NCBI RefSeq assembly: GCF_000018945.1
Contig: NC_011978.1
Span: 528,729 to 592,728, forward strand
DNA from: Thermotoga neapolitana DSM 4359
Lineage (GTDB): Bacteria > Thermotogota > Thermotogae > Thermotogales > Thermotogaceae
Reading direction: 5' to 3'
DNA: 64,000 nt
Part shown: positions 42,967-52,059 of the stretch, piece by piece
Layout of the letters: every line of letters starts with the position of its first letter
Position numbering within the stretch: position 1 is the stretch's first letter
Translations under genes and position numbers: made by a program
The notes under the pieces: model-generated
Told to the model about the DNA's origin: nothing
The model's input: only the letters and a program-made list of their open reading frames with translations
Database searches by the model: none

Positions 42967-44443
42967 AAGTTCTGAACATCTCTTTGAGTGAGGTGTAGAG
43001 TTTTTTGAACTTCTCGTGCAGTTTTTCATAAACTTCTGTGTTCTCAAAGACAGGGTCCGTGTAACTCTTCACACCGAACCACTCTTTTGAGATCTTCGCA
43101 GGATCTTCTTTCGTTGCACCGGAGACGGCTAAAATGGCGGCCCCGTAAGAAGCACCTTCATCCACGACGGGCTTTTGTATTCTAAGCCCGGTCATGTCTG
43201 CTAGCATTCTGTTCCACACCTTGCTCTTCGATCCGCCACCGGTGATCCTCACGTTGTTGAGTTCCACTCCGAGTTCTTTCAGTATATCGAAAGAATCCTT
43301 GATACCGAAGGCAACCCCCTCGAAAATCGCCCTCACCATGTCCCATTTGGTGTTGTAGGAGGAGATCCCGAAGAAGACTCCCCTAGCGAAAGGATCGCGG
43401 TGTGGTGTTCTTTCACCGTTCAGATAAGGAAGGAAGACGATTCCGTTTGAACCGATCGGTACTTTTTCCACCTCATCGTTGATCCTATCGTAGTCTTCGC
43501 TCAAGAACTTCTCTTTGAACCACTCCAGCGAATACGTGGCAGAGAGCATCACACCCATGTGGTACCTCGTATTTGGAACAGTGTGGGCAAAGAAATGAAC
43601 CCTGCCTTTTGGATCTGGTTCTTTTCCTTTCGTGGGAGCCAGAACGGTACCGGAGGTACCCAAACTCACCATAACGTCTCCAGGTTCCACAACGGCTATT
43701 CCAAGGGCGGCACAGGCGTTGTCTGCTCCTCCTCCTATCACGAGGGTGTCTTCGGAAAGACCAAGAAACTTTGCCACATCAGGTTTTACTCTTCCAACTA
43801 CACCGTTCGATGGAATTATCTCCGGGAGTATGTGTTCTGGTATTTTGAGTTCTTTCAGAACGTCTTCGTTCCATTCCATCTTGGAGACACTGTACATCAC
43901 CGTTCCAGAAGCATCGGAGTGTTCTGTTTTCACAGCACCCGTGAGCATGTAATTTATGAAGTCTTTGGGAAGCATAATCTTTGCGATCTTTTCGTAGATC
44001 TCTGGTTCGTGTTTTCGAATCCACAGTATCTTGGGAAGTGTGAAACCTGGAAGGATGGGATTTCCGACCAGCTTGAGGACGTTCTCTTCTCCCCCAAGGA
44101 TCTGTGTGGCCTCTTCACATTCTTCGTATGTTCTCTGATCGCACCAGAGAATGGCGTTTCTCAGGACCTTCCCTGTGTTGTCTATTGCCACAAGGCTGTG
44201 CATCTGTCCACTGGTGGAGATCGCTCTTATTTTCCCTCCGATTTCCTCTGATCTTCCGGAAAGTTCCTTCAGTATCTTCCTGACGGCCTCCCACCAGGAG
44301 AGAGGGTCCTGCTCAGCCCAGGCAGGCTGAGGAGTGATCATTGAGAGTCTTTCGCTCGACGCAAACAATATCTCTCCCTTTTCGTTCACGAGGATTCCCT
44401 TCACACCGGTCGTTCCCACATCGAGTCCCACGTACAGATCCAT
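42965..44443 (-). CDS. xylB: Xylulokinase
   Basis: A 492-residue FGGY-family sugar kinase that phosphorylates D-xylulose. The N-terminal VGLDVGTTGVKGILV phosphate loop, STSGQMHSLVAID, WCDQRTYEE (substrate and catalytic Asp region) and GGGADNACAALGIAV are typical of XylB, as is the C-terminal GGGSKSKVWNRMLADMTG. It is the last gene of the sugar operon; its start shares a base with the ATPase stop (TGATG). A GTG one codon upstream is possible. It links uptake to the pentose phosphate pathway. Confidence 0.95.
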   Translation of the reverse strand: MDLYVGLDVGTTGVKGILVNEKGEILFASSERLSMITPQPAWAEQDPLSWWEAVRKILKELSGRSEEIGGKIRAISTSGQMHSLVAIDNTGKVLRNAILWCDQRTYEECEEATQILGGEENVLKLVGNPILPGFTLPKILWIRKHEPEIYEKIAKIMLPKDFINYMLTGAVKTEHSDASGTVMYSVSKMEWNEDVLKELKIPEHILPEIIPSNGVVGRVKPDVAKFLGLSEDTLVIGGGADNACAALGIAVVEPGDVMVSLGTSGTVLAPTKGKEPDPKGRVHFFAHTVPNTRYHMGVMLSATYSLEWFKEKFLSEDYDRINDEVEKVPIGSNGIVFLPYLNGERTPHRDPFARGVFFGISSYNTKWDMVRAIFEGVAFGIKDSFDILKELGVELNNVRITGGGSKSKVWNRMLADMTGLRIQKPVVDEGASYGAAILAVSGATKEDPAKISKEWFGVKSYTDPVFENTEVYEKLHEKFKKLYTSLKEMFRT

Positions 44444-45972
44444 CACGCAACCCTCCCGTTCTGTCTTCTCTGACCGGATGCATAGTACATGATTTCTTCC
44501 TGTGTGACTTTTTTCTCTCTGTTGTCCAGAACGGCCGTGATTTCACCCTCCCACATGACAACTATTCTGTCGCTGAGATTCAATATCTCCGGAAGCTCTG
44601 AGGAGATCATGATCACGGCCTTTCCCTGTGCGGCCAGTTCTCTGATCATCCTGTGTATCTCCGCCTTCGCACCGACGTCTATACCACGGGTGGGTTCATC
44701 GAAAATCAAAATGTCGGCGTTCGTTGCAAGCCATTTTGCCAGAACCACCTTCTGTTGGTTCCCGCCAGAGAGATTTTCGGTGATCTGGTATATGGATGGT
44801 GTTTTTATGGAAAGCCTCTCCACGTACTCTTCGGCCACTTTATCTTCTCTCTTTTCATCGAGCACAAGACCCCATTTGCTGATGTCCTTCAGCGATGGAA
44901 GAACGATGTTGTCCTTAACCGTCATTCTCAGAACGAGTCCCTGGAGTTTTCTATCCTCCGGTATGAGTCCTATCCCCAGTTTTATGGCATCCTCTGGATT
45001 TTCTATCTCAACCTCTTTTCCGTTCACGTATATCTTTCCGGATTCTTTCCTGTTCACACCGAATATCAGAAGCATCGTTTCTGTTCGTCCGGCTCCTACA
45101 AGACCCGCAAATCCTAGAACTTCACCTTTTCTCACTTCGAAGGAGACGTTTTTTACCTTATCTTTCCATTTCAGGTTTTCGACCTTGAGGGCAACTTCCC
45201 CGGGTTCTGTTTCTATTCCATGAGGAAAGAACTCCACTTCCCTTCCCACCATGAGTTTTATAATCGTGTCCACATCGAATTCGCCTCTTTTCAACTCACC
45301 CACTCTCTTTCCATCTCTCATCACAACGATCCTGTCGCTGATTCTTATGACCTCGTCTAATCTGTGTGAGACGAAGACCACAGAGATACCCCTTTTCTTC
45401 AGCATCTCTATGATCTCGAAGAGTCTTTCGGCTTCCTCCACAGTGAGAGATGAGGTGGGCTCGTCCATGAAGATGATCCGGGGTTCCTTCACCAGTGCCT
45501 TACATATCTCCACCATCTGCCTCTGTGCGGTGGTCAGTTCTTTTACCAGGACATCTGGAGGAAACTTCGCACCTATGAGATCGAGCAGTTCTTTTGACTT
45601 CTCGTACATGAAATCCTCATCCACCCTGCTTGAAAGGTTTCTTTTTCGACCTCTCACCGCCTCGTAGGCGAGAAATATGTTCTCGGCAACCGTCATGTTG
45701 TCACACAGGTTCAATTCCTGGTGGATGACGCTGATTCCTTTTCTGAACGCATCAACTGGAGAGTGAAATTCCACCCTTTCACCGTTGATCAGTATCTCAC
45801 CGGAATCGGGTTTCAGGACACCTGTGAGGATCTTTATCAAAGTTGATTTCCCTGCACCGTTTTCACCGATGAGGGAAACGATCTCGTTTTCATGAACTTC
45901 GAAATCGACGTTGTCGACCGCCAAAACTCCCGGAAATCTCTTCACCACACCCTTTGCTTTCAGGATCTCCAA
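44443..45972 (-). CDS. Sugar ABC transporter ATP-binding protein (RbsA/XylG-like)
   Basis: A 509-residue protein with two ABC domains. The first has Walker [10 protein letters not shown], signature [15 protein letters not shown] and Walker [12 protein letters not shown]. In the second, Walker A is replaced by GLVGAGRTE, as usual for the RbsA/XylG group, while the second signature [15 protein letters not shown] is intact. It drives the permease for a monosaccharide, probably xylose and glucose. It starts with TTG at 45970-45972 after GAGGTGAT. A strong hairpin lies just upstream, after the binding-protein gene. Confidence 0.9.
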   Translation of the reverse strand: MEILKAKGVVKRFPGVLAVDNVDFEVHENEIVSLIGENGAGKSTLIKILTGVLKPDSGEILINGERVEFHSPVDAFRKGISVIHQELNLCDNMTVAENIFLAYEAVRGRKRNLSSRVDEDFMYEKSKELLDLIGAKFPPDVLVKELTTAQRQMVEICKALVKEPRIIFMDEPTSSLTVEEAERLFEIIEMLKKRGISVVFVSHRLDEVIRISDRIVVMRDGKRVGELKRGEFDVDTIIKLMVGREVEFFPHGIETEPGEVALKVENLKWKDKVKNVSFEVRKGEVLGFAGLVGAGRTETMLLIFGVNRKESGKIYVNGKEVEIENPEDAIKLGIGLIPEDRKLQGLVLRMTVKDNIVLPSLKDISKWGLVLDEKREDKVAEEYVERLSIKTPSIYQITENLSGGNQQKVVLAKWLATNADILIFDEPTRGIDVGAKAEIHRMIRELAAQGKAVIMISSELPEILNLSDRIVVMWEGEITAVLDNREKKVTQEEIMYYASGQRRQNGRVA

Positions 45973-45991
45973 TTTTCATCACCTCATAAAA

Positions 45992-46014
45992 GGGAGGGGG
46001 AGAACTCCCCTCCC
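45992..46014 (-). terminator. Intergenic hairpin after the xylose-type binding protein gene
   Basis: GGGAGGGG and CCCCTCCC pair around a short loop; on the transcribed strand the stem is followed by TTTTATGAGG. It lies between the binding-protein gene and the ATPase gene, where a partial terminator or mRNA-stabilising hairpin would raise the level of the binding protein over the ATPase. Confidence 0.7.
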
Positions 46015-46020
46015 GTGTCC

Positions 46021-46992
46021 TCAGAATTTTATCGGGATTCCGAGTTCCTCCATCTTTTTCAGGTATTCATCGAGGTTCTCCGGCGTGACTACATCAACAC
46101 CCGTGTCGATGACATAGTCCACTTTTCCATCAACAGTGACCTTGGGAAGCATCATAAGGGTGTTCTGGACACCTATCTTGTTCATCAGATAGAGCACCGT
46201 GACGGAGAGGTAACCCATCATGTACGGCCTCTGTCCCATCGTTGCCTGGATAACACCTTCCTTCACGTACTGAAGAATGTCCGGGGTTGTGTCGAAACAC
46301 ACTATCTTTACTTTTCCAACCTTTCCAGCGTTCTTCACCACGAGTGCCTGACTGGGTCCGTTGTAGGCGTAAACACCGAAGAAGGCATCAAGATCCGGGT
46401 GAGCGTTCAGGGCTGCCTCTGCGAGCGACACGGCCCTTGCCCCATCTTCTTCATCGTTGAGTATGTCGACTATCTCTATCTCCGAATCTGCAATGGCATC
46501 TTTGAATCCCTGGATCCTCTGGAGTGAGTTCATCGCCGTGAGAGAACCCGTTCCGATGACGACCTTTCCCTTTCCACCGAGGAGTTCTTTCATGATGAGT
46601 CCAGCGGTGTATCCTGCCTGGTAGTTATCCGTTCCAATGTAAACGTACCTTCCACTGTCCGGAGAATCCGTGTCCAGTGTTATCACCGGTATACCCATCT
46701 CGAGAGCCTTTTTGATCGTGGGAATGACTGCCGTTGGGTCGGACGGTGCGATAGCGATTCCATCAACTCCTTCGGCTATGAACGACTCGAGCATCTGAAG
46801 CTGGGCGTTGATATCTTCCTTTTGTGGGACAAAGAACTTCGTGTCCACTCCGAGAGCCTTTCCAGCAGCCTTGACCCCCTGTTCAACCTGAGACCAGTAA
46901 GGATGGACGGATTTTCCGATGACACCGATGGTGAGAGCAAGGGATAAACCTGTGATCAGCACAACCGAAAGAAACACCAGAAGCTTCCTCAT
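46021..46992 (-). CDS. Sugar-binding protein of the xylose/ribose-type ABC transporter
   Basis: A 323-residue periplasmic-type binding protein (type I, RbsB/XylF-like) with a signal peptide (MRKLLVFLSVVLITGLSLA). Recognisable parts: GVIGKSVHPYWSQVEQGVKAAGKALG, EGVDGIAIAPSDPTAVIPTIKKA, GIPVITLDTDSP and YIGTDNYQAGYTAG. The T. maritima homologue is, as I recall, reported to bind xylose and glucose. ATG at 46992 follows GAGGGAGTGTTCTT. The upstream neighbour is a polysaccharide deacetylase. Confidence 0.9.
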   Translation of the reverse strand: MRKLLVFLSVVLITGLSLALTIGVIGKSVHPYWSQVEQGVKAAGKALGVDTKFFVPQKEDINAQLQMLESFIAEGVDGIAIAPSDPTAVIPTIKKALEMGIPVITLDTDSPDSGRYVYIGTDNYQAGYTAGLIMKELLGGKGKVVIGTGSLTAMNSLQRIQGFKDAIADSEIEIVDILNDEEDGARAVSLAEAALNAHPDLDAFFGVYAYNGPSQALVVKNAGKVGKVKIVCFDTTPDILQYVKEGVIQATMGQRPYMMGYLSVTVLYLMNKIGVQNTLMMLPKVTVDGKVDYVIDTGVDVVTPENLDEYLKKMEELGIPIKF

Positions 46993-47017
46993 AAGAACAC
47001 TCCCTCTTCAGAGTGAT

Positions 47018-47710
47018 TCACTCCACGTACACCCACATTTTCCCCCTGTACTCTGGATTTTTTGGGTTCACTCCTTTTCGTTTGAAGAGTTCTTCCAGTG
47101 TGACGAACCTGTAACCTCGTTCTTTGAGCTCTGGAATGAGTATTCTGAGAACCTCAACGATGGGATGTGGCTCTGGCTGTACGTCGTGAAGGAGGATTAT
47201 TGCACCATCTTTCACACCATCTAGCACATTTTGCACGATCTTTTCTGGATTCCTATCGCAACCCACCCAGTCATAGCCGAGAACACCACTGATGAAGGGC
47301 ATGTCTATCACTTCGAACATGACATCACTCACGGCCAGATTTGGCGGCCTGAAAAACCGAGGTTTTTTTCCTGTGTATTTTAGAATCAACTCGTTTGTGC
47401 GCTCGATGTACTCTCTGATCGTCTCTGGATCCTTTCTGTCCAGAGGTTCGTAGTTCCACGAGTGATTCTCCACTTCACATCCCATCGATACCATTCTCTC
47501 AAGAATTGCTTTTGTGCTTTCATTCAACCTCTGCCCCACGACAAAGAAGGTGGCCACAACATCGTATTCTTCCAGAACGTCAAGAACCTTTGTTGTGAGT
47601 ATCGTATCCGGACCATCATCGAAGGTCAGGGCCACCAGTTTTTCATCTCCATCCGCGAACATCAACCCTGAGGTGATTAGAAGAAAGACGAAAAGTGCAC
47701 GAACGCTCAC
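47018..47710 (-). CDS. Secreted polysaccharide deacetylase (NodB-like)
   Basis: A 230-residue carbohydrate esterase 4 domain after a signal peptide (MSVRALFVFLLITSGLMFA). Motif 1 is LTFDDGPD; motif 2 is ENHSWNYEPL, where the second metal-ligand His of HSxxH is replaced by Tyr; motif 3 is RFFRPPNL; then YDWVGCD and the catalytic His in ILLHDVQPEPHP. Loss of a metal ligand could mean altered or no activity. Its position inside the sugar uptake operon suggests removal of acetyl groups from xylan fragments outside the membrane, which is inference. The GTG start overlaps the permease stop as GTGA. Confidence 0.87.
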   Translation of the reverse strand: MSVRALFVFLLITSGLMFADGDEKLVALTFDDGPDTILTTKVLDVLEEYDVVATFFVVGQRLNESTKAILERMVSMGCEVENHSWNYEPLDRKDPETIREYIERTNELILKYTGKKPRFFRPPNLAVSDVMFEVIDMPFISGVLGYDWVGCDRNPEKIVQNVLDGVKDGAIILLHDVQPEPHPIVEVLRILIPELKERGYRFVTLEELFKRKGVNPKNPEYRGKMWVYVE

Positions 47711-48660
47711 TTACTTGCAAGCCTCCTTCTGAGGATGTCGAGTGTCACCGCCACAACGATGACGATTCCAATGACCACGTTGTGCCAGTATGTCGAAACG
47801 TTGAGAAGAACGAGAGCATTCCACAGAAGACTGATGATACTGGCACCTATTATGGCTCCAAGGACGCTTCCTTCTCCTCCTGTAAGACTCGTTCCCCCGA
47901 TCACGGTGGAGGCTATGGCGTAGAGTTCGTACATGTTTCCAACACCCGGTTGTCCCTGCGAGAGACGGGCCGCCACGATGATTCCCACAAGACCAGCAAG
48001 GAAACCAGAAACCATGAAGGCGATCATTCTCACCCTGTCCACGTTGACACCAGAAAATCGCGCCGCGATTTCGTTGCCCCCTGAAGCCCTCAGATGTTTT
48101 CCATAGACCGTTTTCCTGAGGAAGAAATCTGCAACGAAAGCCACCACAAGAAGAATCCACACCGGAATTGGTATCTTCAGAACTTCACCCTGTCCGATCT
48201 TCAAAAAAGATGAGGGAAGGCCTATGATCGGCCATCCCCTCGTGATCACGGCAGCCATACCGCGAGCGATCGTCAGAGTACCGAGTGTGATGATGAAGGC
48301 AGGAACCTTGAGTTTCGTCACGAACAGACCGTGCCATGCACCAACTCCTATAGAAAAGAACAGAATGAGAATCAGAGATAGCCACACAGGAACTCCATGT
48401 GTCATGAGCCATGCGACCATGACTCCCGTGAGTGCCACCATGGAGCCGGGGGACAGATCGATGGCCCCTCCACCAGAAATGATCACAAAGGTCTCACCGA
48501 TTGCCAGAAGGCCGAATATGGCTATCTGCCTTCCAAGGGCCTGAAGGTTGAACGTTGTTAAAAAGCGAGGATTCAAAACAGCAGTGAAGACAGCAAGACT
48601 GATGAGGGCAACAAGAGGTCCAAGTTCCCTGAAGGCCTTTTGTCTGAACTTCGACGCCAA
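47707..48660 (-). CDS. Sugar ABC transporter permease (RbsC/XylH-like)
   Basis: A 317-residue membrane protein with about nine hydrophobic helices. The family motif GGGAIDLSPGSMVALTGVMVAWL and the EAA-like region GGNEIAARFSGVNVDRVRMIAFMVSGFLAGLVGI, then STVIGGTSLTGGEGSVLGAIIGA, are characteristic of the RbsC/XylH group. It forms the channel for the sugar bound by the protein encoded two genes downstream. It is placed between the alcohol dehydrogenase and the deacetylase. Confidence 0.9.
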   Translation of the reverse strand: MASKFRQKAFRELGPLVALISLAVFTAVLNPRFLTTFNLQALGRQIAIFGLLAIGETFVIISGGGAIDLSPGSMVALTGVMVAWLMTHGVPVWLSLILILFFSIGVGAWHGLFVTKLKVPAFIITLGTLTIARGMAAVITRGWPIIGLPSSFLKIGQGEVLKIPIPVWILLVVAFVADFFLRKTVYGKHLRASGGNEIAARFSGVNVDRVRMIAFMVSGFLAGLVGIIVAARLSQGQPGVGNMYELYAIASTVIGGTSLTGGEGSVLGAIIGASIISLLWNALVLLNVSTYWHNVVIGIVIVVAVTLDILRRRLASK

Positions 48661-48672
48661 GTTATTCCCTCC

Positions 48673-49836
48673 TCAGTAACACCTTCTGAATATCTCCTCC
48701 ATGTCCTTTGCCGTCAGGTTCCCGGGTGTTACAACGACAACCCCATTCAATATCCTGTAGCCGGTTTCTGCCATCTTTGGTATGTCCTCTTCTTTCACTC
48801 CAAGTTCACTCAGTCTCTTGTTCAACCCGAACATCTCCTGGAAGTCTCTGAGTTTTTTGATGGCGAGTTTTCCGGCTTTTCTGTCGTCTGTTTCGTACAC
48901 CCCGAACACTTCTCTTCCAACGATGGCGAGTCTTTCATAGGCGTGGTCGAATATGTACTCGAACAGATAAGGTCCCGTGATGCACAGTCCAAGACCGTGC
49001 GTGATCTCCGGGTAAAATCCACTGAGACCGTGTTCAAGCGCGTGGTTTGCGATGACACCGGTCAGTGTTTCTGTGATACCTGCTTCGGTGCTTGCCCAGG
49101 CAAGGTTCGTTCTGGCTTCCATGTCCTCTCCGTTTTCGTAAGCGACAGGAAGATACGTCACGATCCTCTTCATGGCATCCAGAGCGAGAACGTCCGAGTA
49201 AGGATTTGCGTTCACGTTCAAGAAGGCCTCTATGGCGTGGTAGAACGCATCCATAGAAGTGTAAGCGGTCTGATCTTTGGGAAGGGTCTTCATCACCTCA
49301 GGATCCACCAGGGAAAGAACGGGGAAGGTGTTTCTGTAGCCGATACCCACCTTTTCTTTCGTTTCGGGGTTTGTGATCACGGCGAATGGGTCGGCTTCCG
49401 TTCCCGTTCCATGGGTGGTCGGAATGGCAACAACGGGGATGGACTTTTCAGGGATCTTTCCCCCTCCCACGGGAACGTAGTCCCAGAATTTTCCTTCGTT
49501 TGGAGCGGTGATGGAGATCGCCTTTGCACTGTCTATGGGGCTTCCACCACCAAGTCCCACGATGAAATCTATCTTTTCTTTTCTCACGATCTCTGCGGCT
49601 TCATCCACATGATCCGATATCGGGTTGGGAACGATCTTGTCGAAAACGATGCTTTCAACGCCTGCTTTTTTGAGAAGATCCTGTACTCTCTGGAGAAGAC
49701 CCGTTTTTTTCGTGCTGGACCTTCCAGTGACGATCAACGCTTTCTTTCCCAGTTTCTTCGCCCTCTCTTCCAGTTCATCTACTGCACCCACTCTGAAGAT
49801 TATTTCTGTTGGAAGATAACATGATATTTTGAACAT
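48673..49836 (-). CDS. Iron-containing alcohol dehydrogenase
   Basis: A 387-residue group III (iron-dependent) alcohol dehydrogenase. The dinucleotide-binding part has FIVGLGGGSPIDSAKAI, and the metal site uses the Asp and His in SMDAFYHAIEAFL and the histidines of ANHALEHGLSGFYPEITHGLGL. ADHs of this type reduce aldehydes or oxidise sugar-derived alcohols with NAD(P). Being between the regulator and the permease suggests a role with the imported sugar, for example a sugar-alcohol or glycolaldehyde step. ATG at 49836 follows GAAGGAGGTGAACGT. Confidence 0.92.
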   Translation of the reverse strand: MFKISCYLPTEIIFRVGAVDELEERAKKLGKKALIVTGRSSTKKTGLLQRVQDLLKKAGVESIVFDKIVPNPISDHVDEAAEIVRKEKIDFIVGLGGGSPIDSAKAISITAPNEGKFWDYVPVGGGKIPEKSIPVVAIPTTHGTGTEADPFAVITNPETKEKVGIGYRNTFPVLSLVDPEVMKTLPKDQTAYTSMDAFYHAIEAFLNVNANPYSDVLALDAMKRIVTYLPVAYENGEDMEARTNLAWASTEAGITETLTGVIANHALEHGLSGFYPEITHGLGLCITGPYLFEYIFDHAYERLAIVGREVFGVYETDDRKAGKLAIKKLRDFQEMFGLNKRLSELGVKEEDIPKMAETGYRILNGVVVVTPGNLTAKDMEEIFRRCY

Positions 49837-49849
49837 ACGTTCACCTCCT

Positions 49850-50986
49850 TCATCTCACTTTTTCTATGATGTCTTCCACGGCCAGCACAGCCGCACCAAC
49901 GAGGTTTGAACTGATGTTCCTGAAAGCGGTGGGTCTTATTTTCAAATTCCTCACCGCCGCTTTCAGGGCTCTCTGGCGGACAAAATCCTCTATGATACTG
50001 AAGAAACTGTCTCCAAGATCCACAACTTCTCCTCCCAGGATCACCAGTTCCGGGTTCAGGATGTTCACCAGGTTTACGATGCCGACCGCTATGTTCTCGG
50101 CGAATCTCATCAAAACTCTCTTTGCGTCGTTCTTTTGCTTGAGTGCCTGAAATTTCTCTATCGAGTTTCTTCCTTCGAGTTCTTTTCCGTACTGTTCAAT
50201 TGCCCAGTTTATGGAAGAGACCAGTTCCCAGCATCCCCAGTTTGAGCAGTGACACTGTCTATCGGAGTACATGTTTACGGTCATGTGTCCCGCTTCTCCC
50301 GCCGTGAAGGAAGGACCCCTGAAGATCTTTCCATCGACCATCAAACCCGTTCCGACACCTTCTCTGATGATTATGAACACGGCTTCTTCGACGTTTCTCA
50401 GATCCTCGGAGTGGTACTTCTCAGCGAGCATGGAAAGGTTCGCTTCGTTGTCCGCAAGAACGGGAACATCAACTTCCAGAAGATCCTCTATATTCACGTT
50501 CTCCCAACCGAGATTTGGAGCAAGAAGGATCTTTTTCTCTTCCAGATCCACCATCCCAGGAACGGAGAAAGAAATCCTTGTGATACTGTGTTCGCGTGAG
50601 ATACGCTCGTATATTTCTCTTGCCGTTTTGAAGAACTCTTCCGGATTCTTCGGAGTGTTGAACGTACCACGCAGTTCCACTTCTCCATCGAAAAATCCAA
50701 TGCCGTAGGTGGTGATGTTCACACCTATATCGAAGACAAGGCTCAAAAAAGCCTCCTTCTTCAAATCAAGAAGCACCCTTCTTCTTCCAGGGGAATTTTT
50801 TCCCATGGTTCCAATCTCTCTTATGTAGCCTTCGTCTATGAGTTCTTTGGTCAGTCTTGTTACGCTGCTTGGGGTGAGCCCCGTGATCTCTGAGATGTCG
50901 GATCTGGAGAGGGGATGATTTTCATGTATCACCTTTAGGATCGTTTTTTTGTTGAGAATCTTTATTCTTGGGGAGTTGTATTTCAA
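49850..50986 (-). CDS. xylR: ROK-family transcriptional repressor (XylR-like)
   Basis: A 378-residue regulator with an N-terminal winged helix (LSRSDISEITGLTPSSVTRLTKELIDEGYI, about residues 25-60) and a C-terminal ROK sugar-kinase-like domain containing VGTGLMVDGKIFRGPSFTAGEAGHMTVN, followed by the zinc-binding CHCSNWGC (about residues 255-262). The gene leads the sugar operon, so a xylose- or glucose-responsive repressor is likely. TTG at 50984-50986 follows AGGGAGGTATCGAAC. An upstream promoter has a pair of ATTAAT sites around its -10. Confidence 0.9.
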   Translation of the reverse strand: MKYNSPRIKILNKKTILKVIHENHPLSRSDISEITGLTPSSVTRLTKELIDEGYIREIGTMGKNSPGRRRVLLDLKKEAFLSLVFDIGVNITTYGIGFFDGEVELRGTFNTPKNPEEFFKTAREIYERISREHSITRISFSVPGMVDLEEKKILLAPNLGWENVNIEDLLEVDVPVLADNEANLSMLAEKYHSEDLRNVEEAVFIIIREGVGTGLMVDGKIFRGPSFTAGEAGHMTVNMYSDRQCHCSNWGCWELVSSINWAIEQYGKELEGRNSIEKFQALKQKNDAKRVLMRFAENIAVGIVNLVNILNPELVILGGEVVDLGDSFFSIIEDFVRQRALKAAVRNLKIRPTAFRNISSNLVGAAVLAVEDIIEKVR

Positions 50987-51028
50987 GTTCGATACCTCCC
51001 TGCACGAAGATTTCAAATTATATTCACA

Positions 51029-51060
51029 TTAATTATATGCAGGAATTAATTTAAAATCAA
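51029..51060 (-). promoter_or_regulatory. Promoter of the xylose-type operon with possible operator
   Basis: Reverse strand: TTGATT (51060-51055), a 17-base spacer and TATAAT (51037-51032). The sequence ATTAAT occurs on both sides of the spacer end (about 51028-51033 and 51045-51050), giving a symmetric pair that could bind the ROK repressor. Confidence 0.7.
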
Positions 51061-51096
51061 GGTCGAATATCTGTGATAGCAAACCTTTATAGCCGT

Positions 51097-52059
51097 TTAC
51101 CGGCGATTATCAGAATTTAGCCGCAAAAATCTCAATTTTTCTGTGATTTCCTTGATACCCCTGGCGGTGACTCTCTCTTTTTCTTCGGACTGGTACCATC
51201 CTTCGGTGAATCCAAAACTTTCTGCGAGTTCCAGAATTTTTTCATACTCTTCATGATGAACCCTTCTGTTTATCTCGGGAAATTTTCTGGCATCGAAGTG
51301 AGGAAGGTACTGACTCATGATAGAGACGGGAATGCGCGTGGAAAGAGAAGAAAGGAAAGAAAAGATTTCCGAGTAATTCACAACGTTTCCGGGAAGGACG
51401 AGAATCCTGACGATGAGGCCCTTCATCTTCTCTTCGTTGAAGGGTCCTACCTGCCTGAACATTTCAATCGTTGCTTTTTGGACCACCGACCAGTAATCCG
51501 GTGTTTTTGAATACCTCAGGGATGCTTCGTCGCTTGAATACCTTATATCGGAAAGATAGATGTCCACGATGCCCTCCAGAAGTTTGAGTATCTCTGGATC
51601 TTCGTATCCGCTGGTGTTGTAGACCACGGGAAGTTCCAGTCCTCTTTCGATGGCAATCTTCAAGGCCGATACTATGAACGGCAGGTGTGGTGTGGGAGTG
51701 ACAAGGTTCAACGTTTTTGCACCGTGCCTTTGAAGGACAAGAAAGATCTCCGCGAGGTCTTCCACTTCGATCTCTGTTCCGATGCCGTTCTGACTGAATC
51801 CCATGTTCTGGCAGTACACACACTTCATGTTGCACCCGCTGAAGAACACCGTACCAGCACCCGTCTTTCCAGAGATGGGAGGCTCTTCCCCAAAGTGAAG
51901 GACAGCGTTCGAGAGTTTTGGGAAAGCGTTGAGCCTGCAAAAGCCGACTTCCCTGTATCTGTTGACTCTGCATTTTCTGGGACAGAGCTGGCATTCTTTC
52001 AGGTTTTCCCAGAGGATGTTTTCAATCTTCTCGATCCTTTTCAACTTCTCCCGGAACAT
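51097..52059 (-). CDS. PflX-like radical SAM protein (COG1313)
   Basis: A 320-residue radical SAM protein. The N-terminus holds an extra cysteine set CQLCPRKCRVNR and GFC, followed by the cluster motif GCNMKCVYC. Segments VSIMSQYLPHFDARKFPEINRR and YNTSGYEDPEILKLLEGIVDIYLSDI match the COG1313/PflX group of glycyl-radical activating enzyme-like proteins. No glycyl radical enzyme is adjacent, so the target is unknown. ATG at 52057-52059 lies inside the end of murA in another frame, with GGGAGC about ten bases upstream. Confidence 0.85.
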   Translation of the reverse strand: MFREKLKRIEKIENILWENLKECQLCPRKCRVNRYREVGFCRLNAFPKLSNAVLHFGEEPPISGKTGAGTVFFSGCNMKCVYCQNMGFSQNGIGTEIEVEDLAEIFLVLQRHGAKTLNLVTPTPHLPFIVSALKIAIERGLELPVVYNTSGYEDPEILKLLEGIVDIYLSDIRYSSDEASLRYSKTPDYWSVVQKATIEMFRQVGPFNEEKMKGLIVRILVLPGNVVNYSEIFSFLSSLSTRIPVSIMSQYLPHFDARKFPEINRRVHHEEYEKILELAESFGFTEGWYQSEEKERVTARGIKEITEKLRFLRLNSDNRR

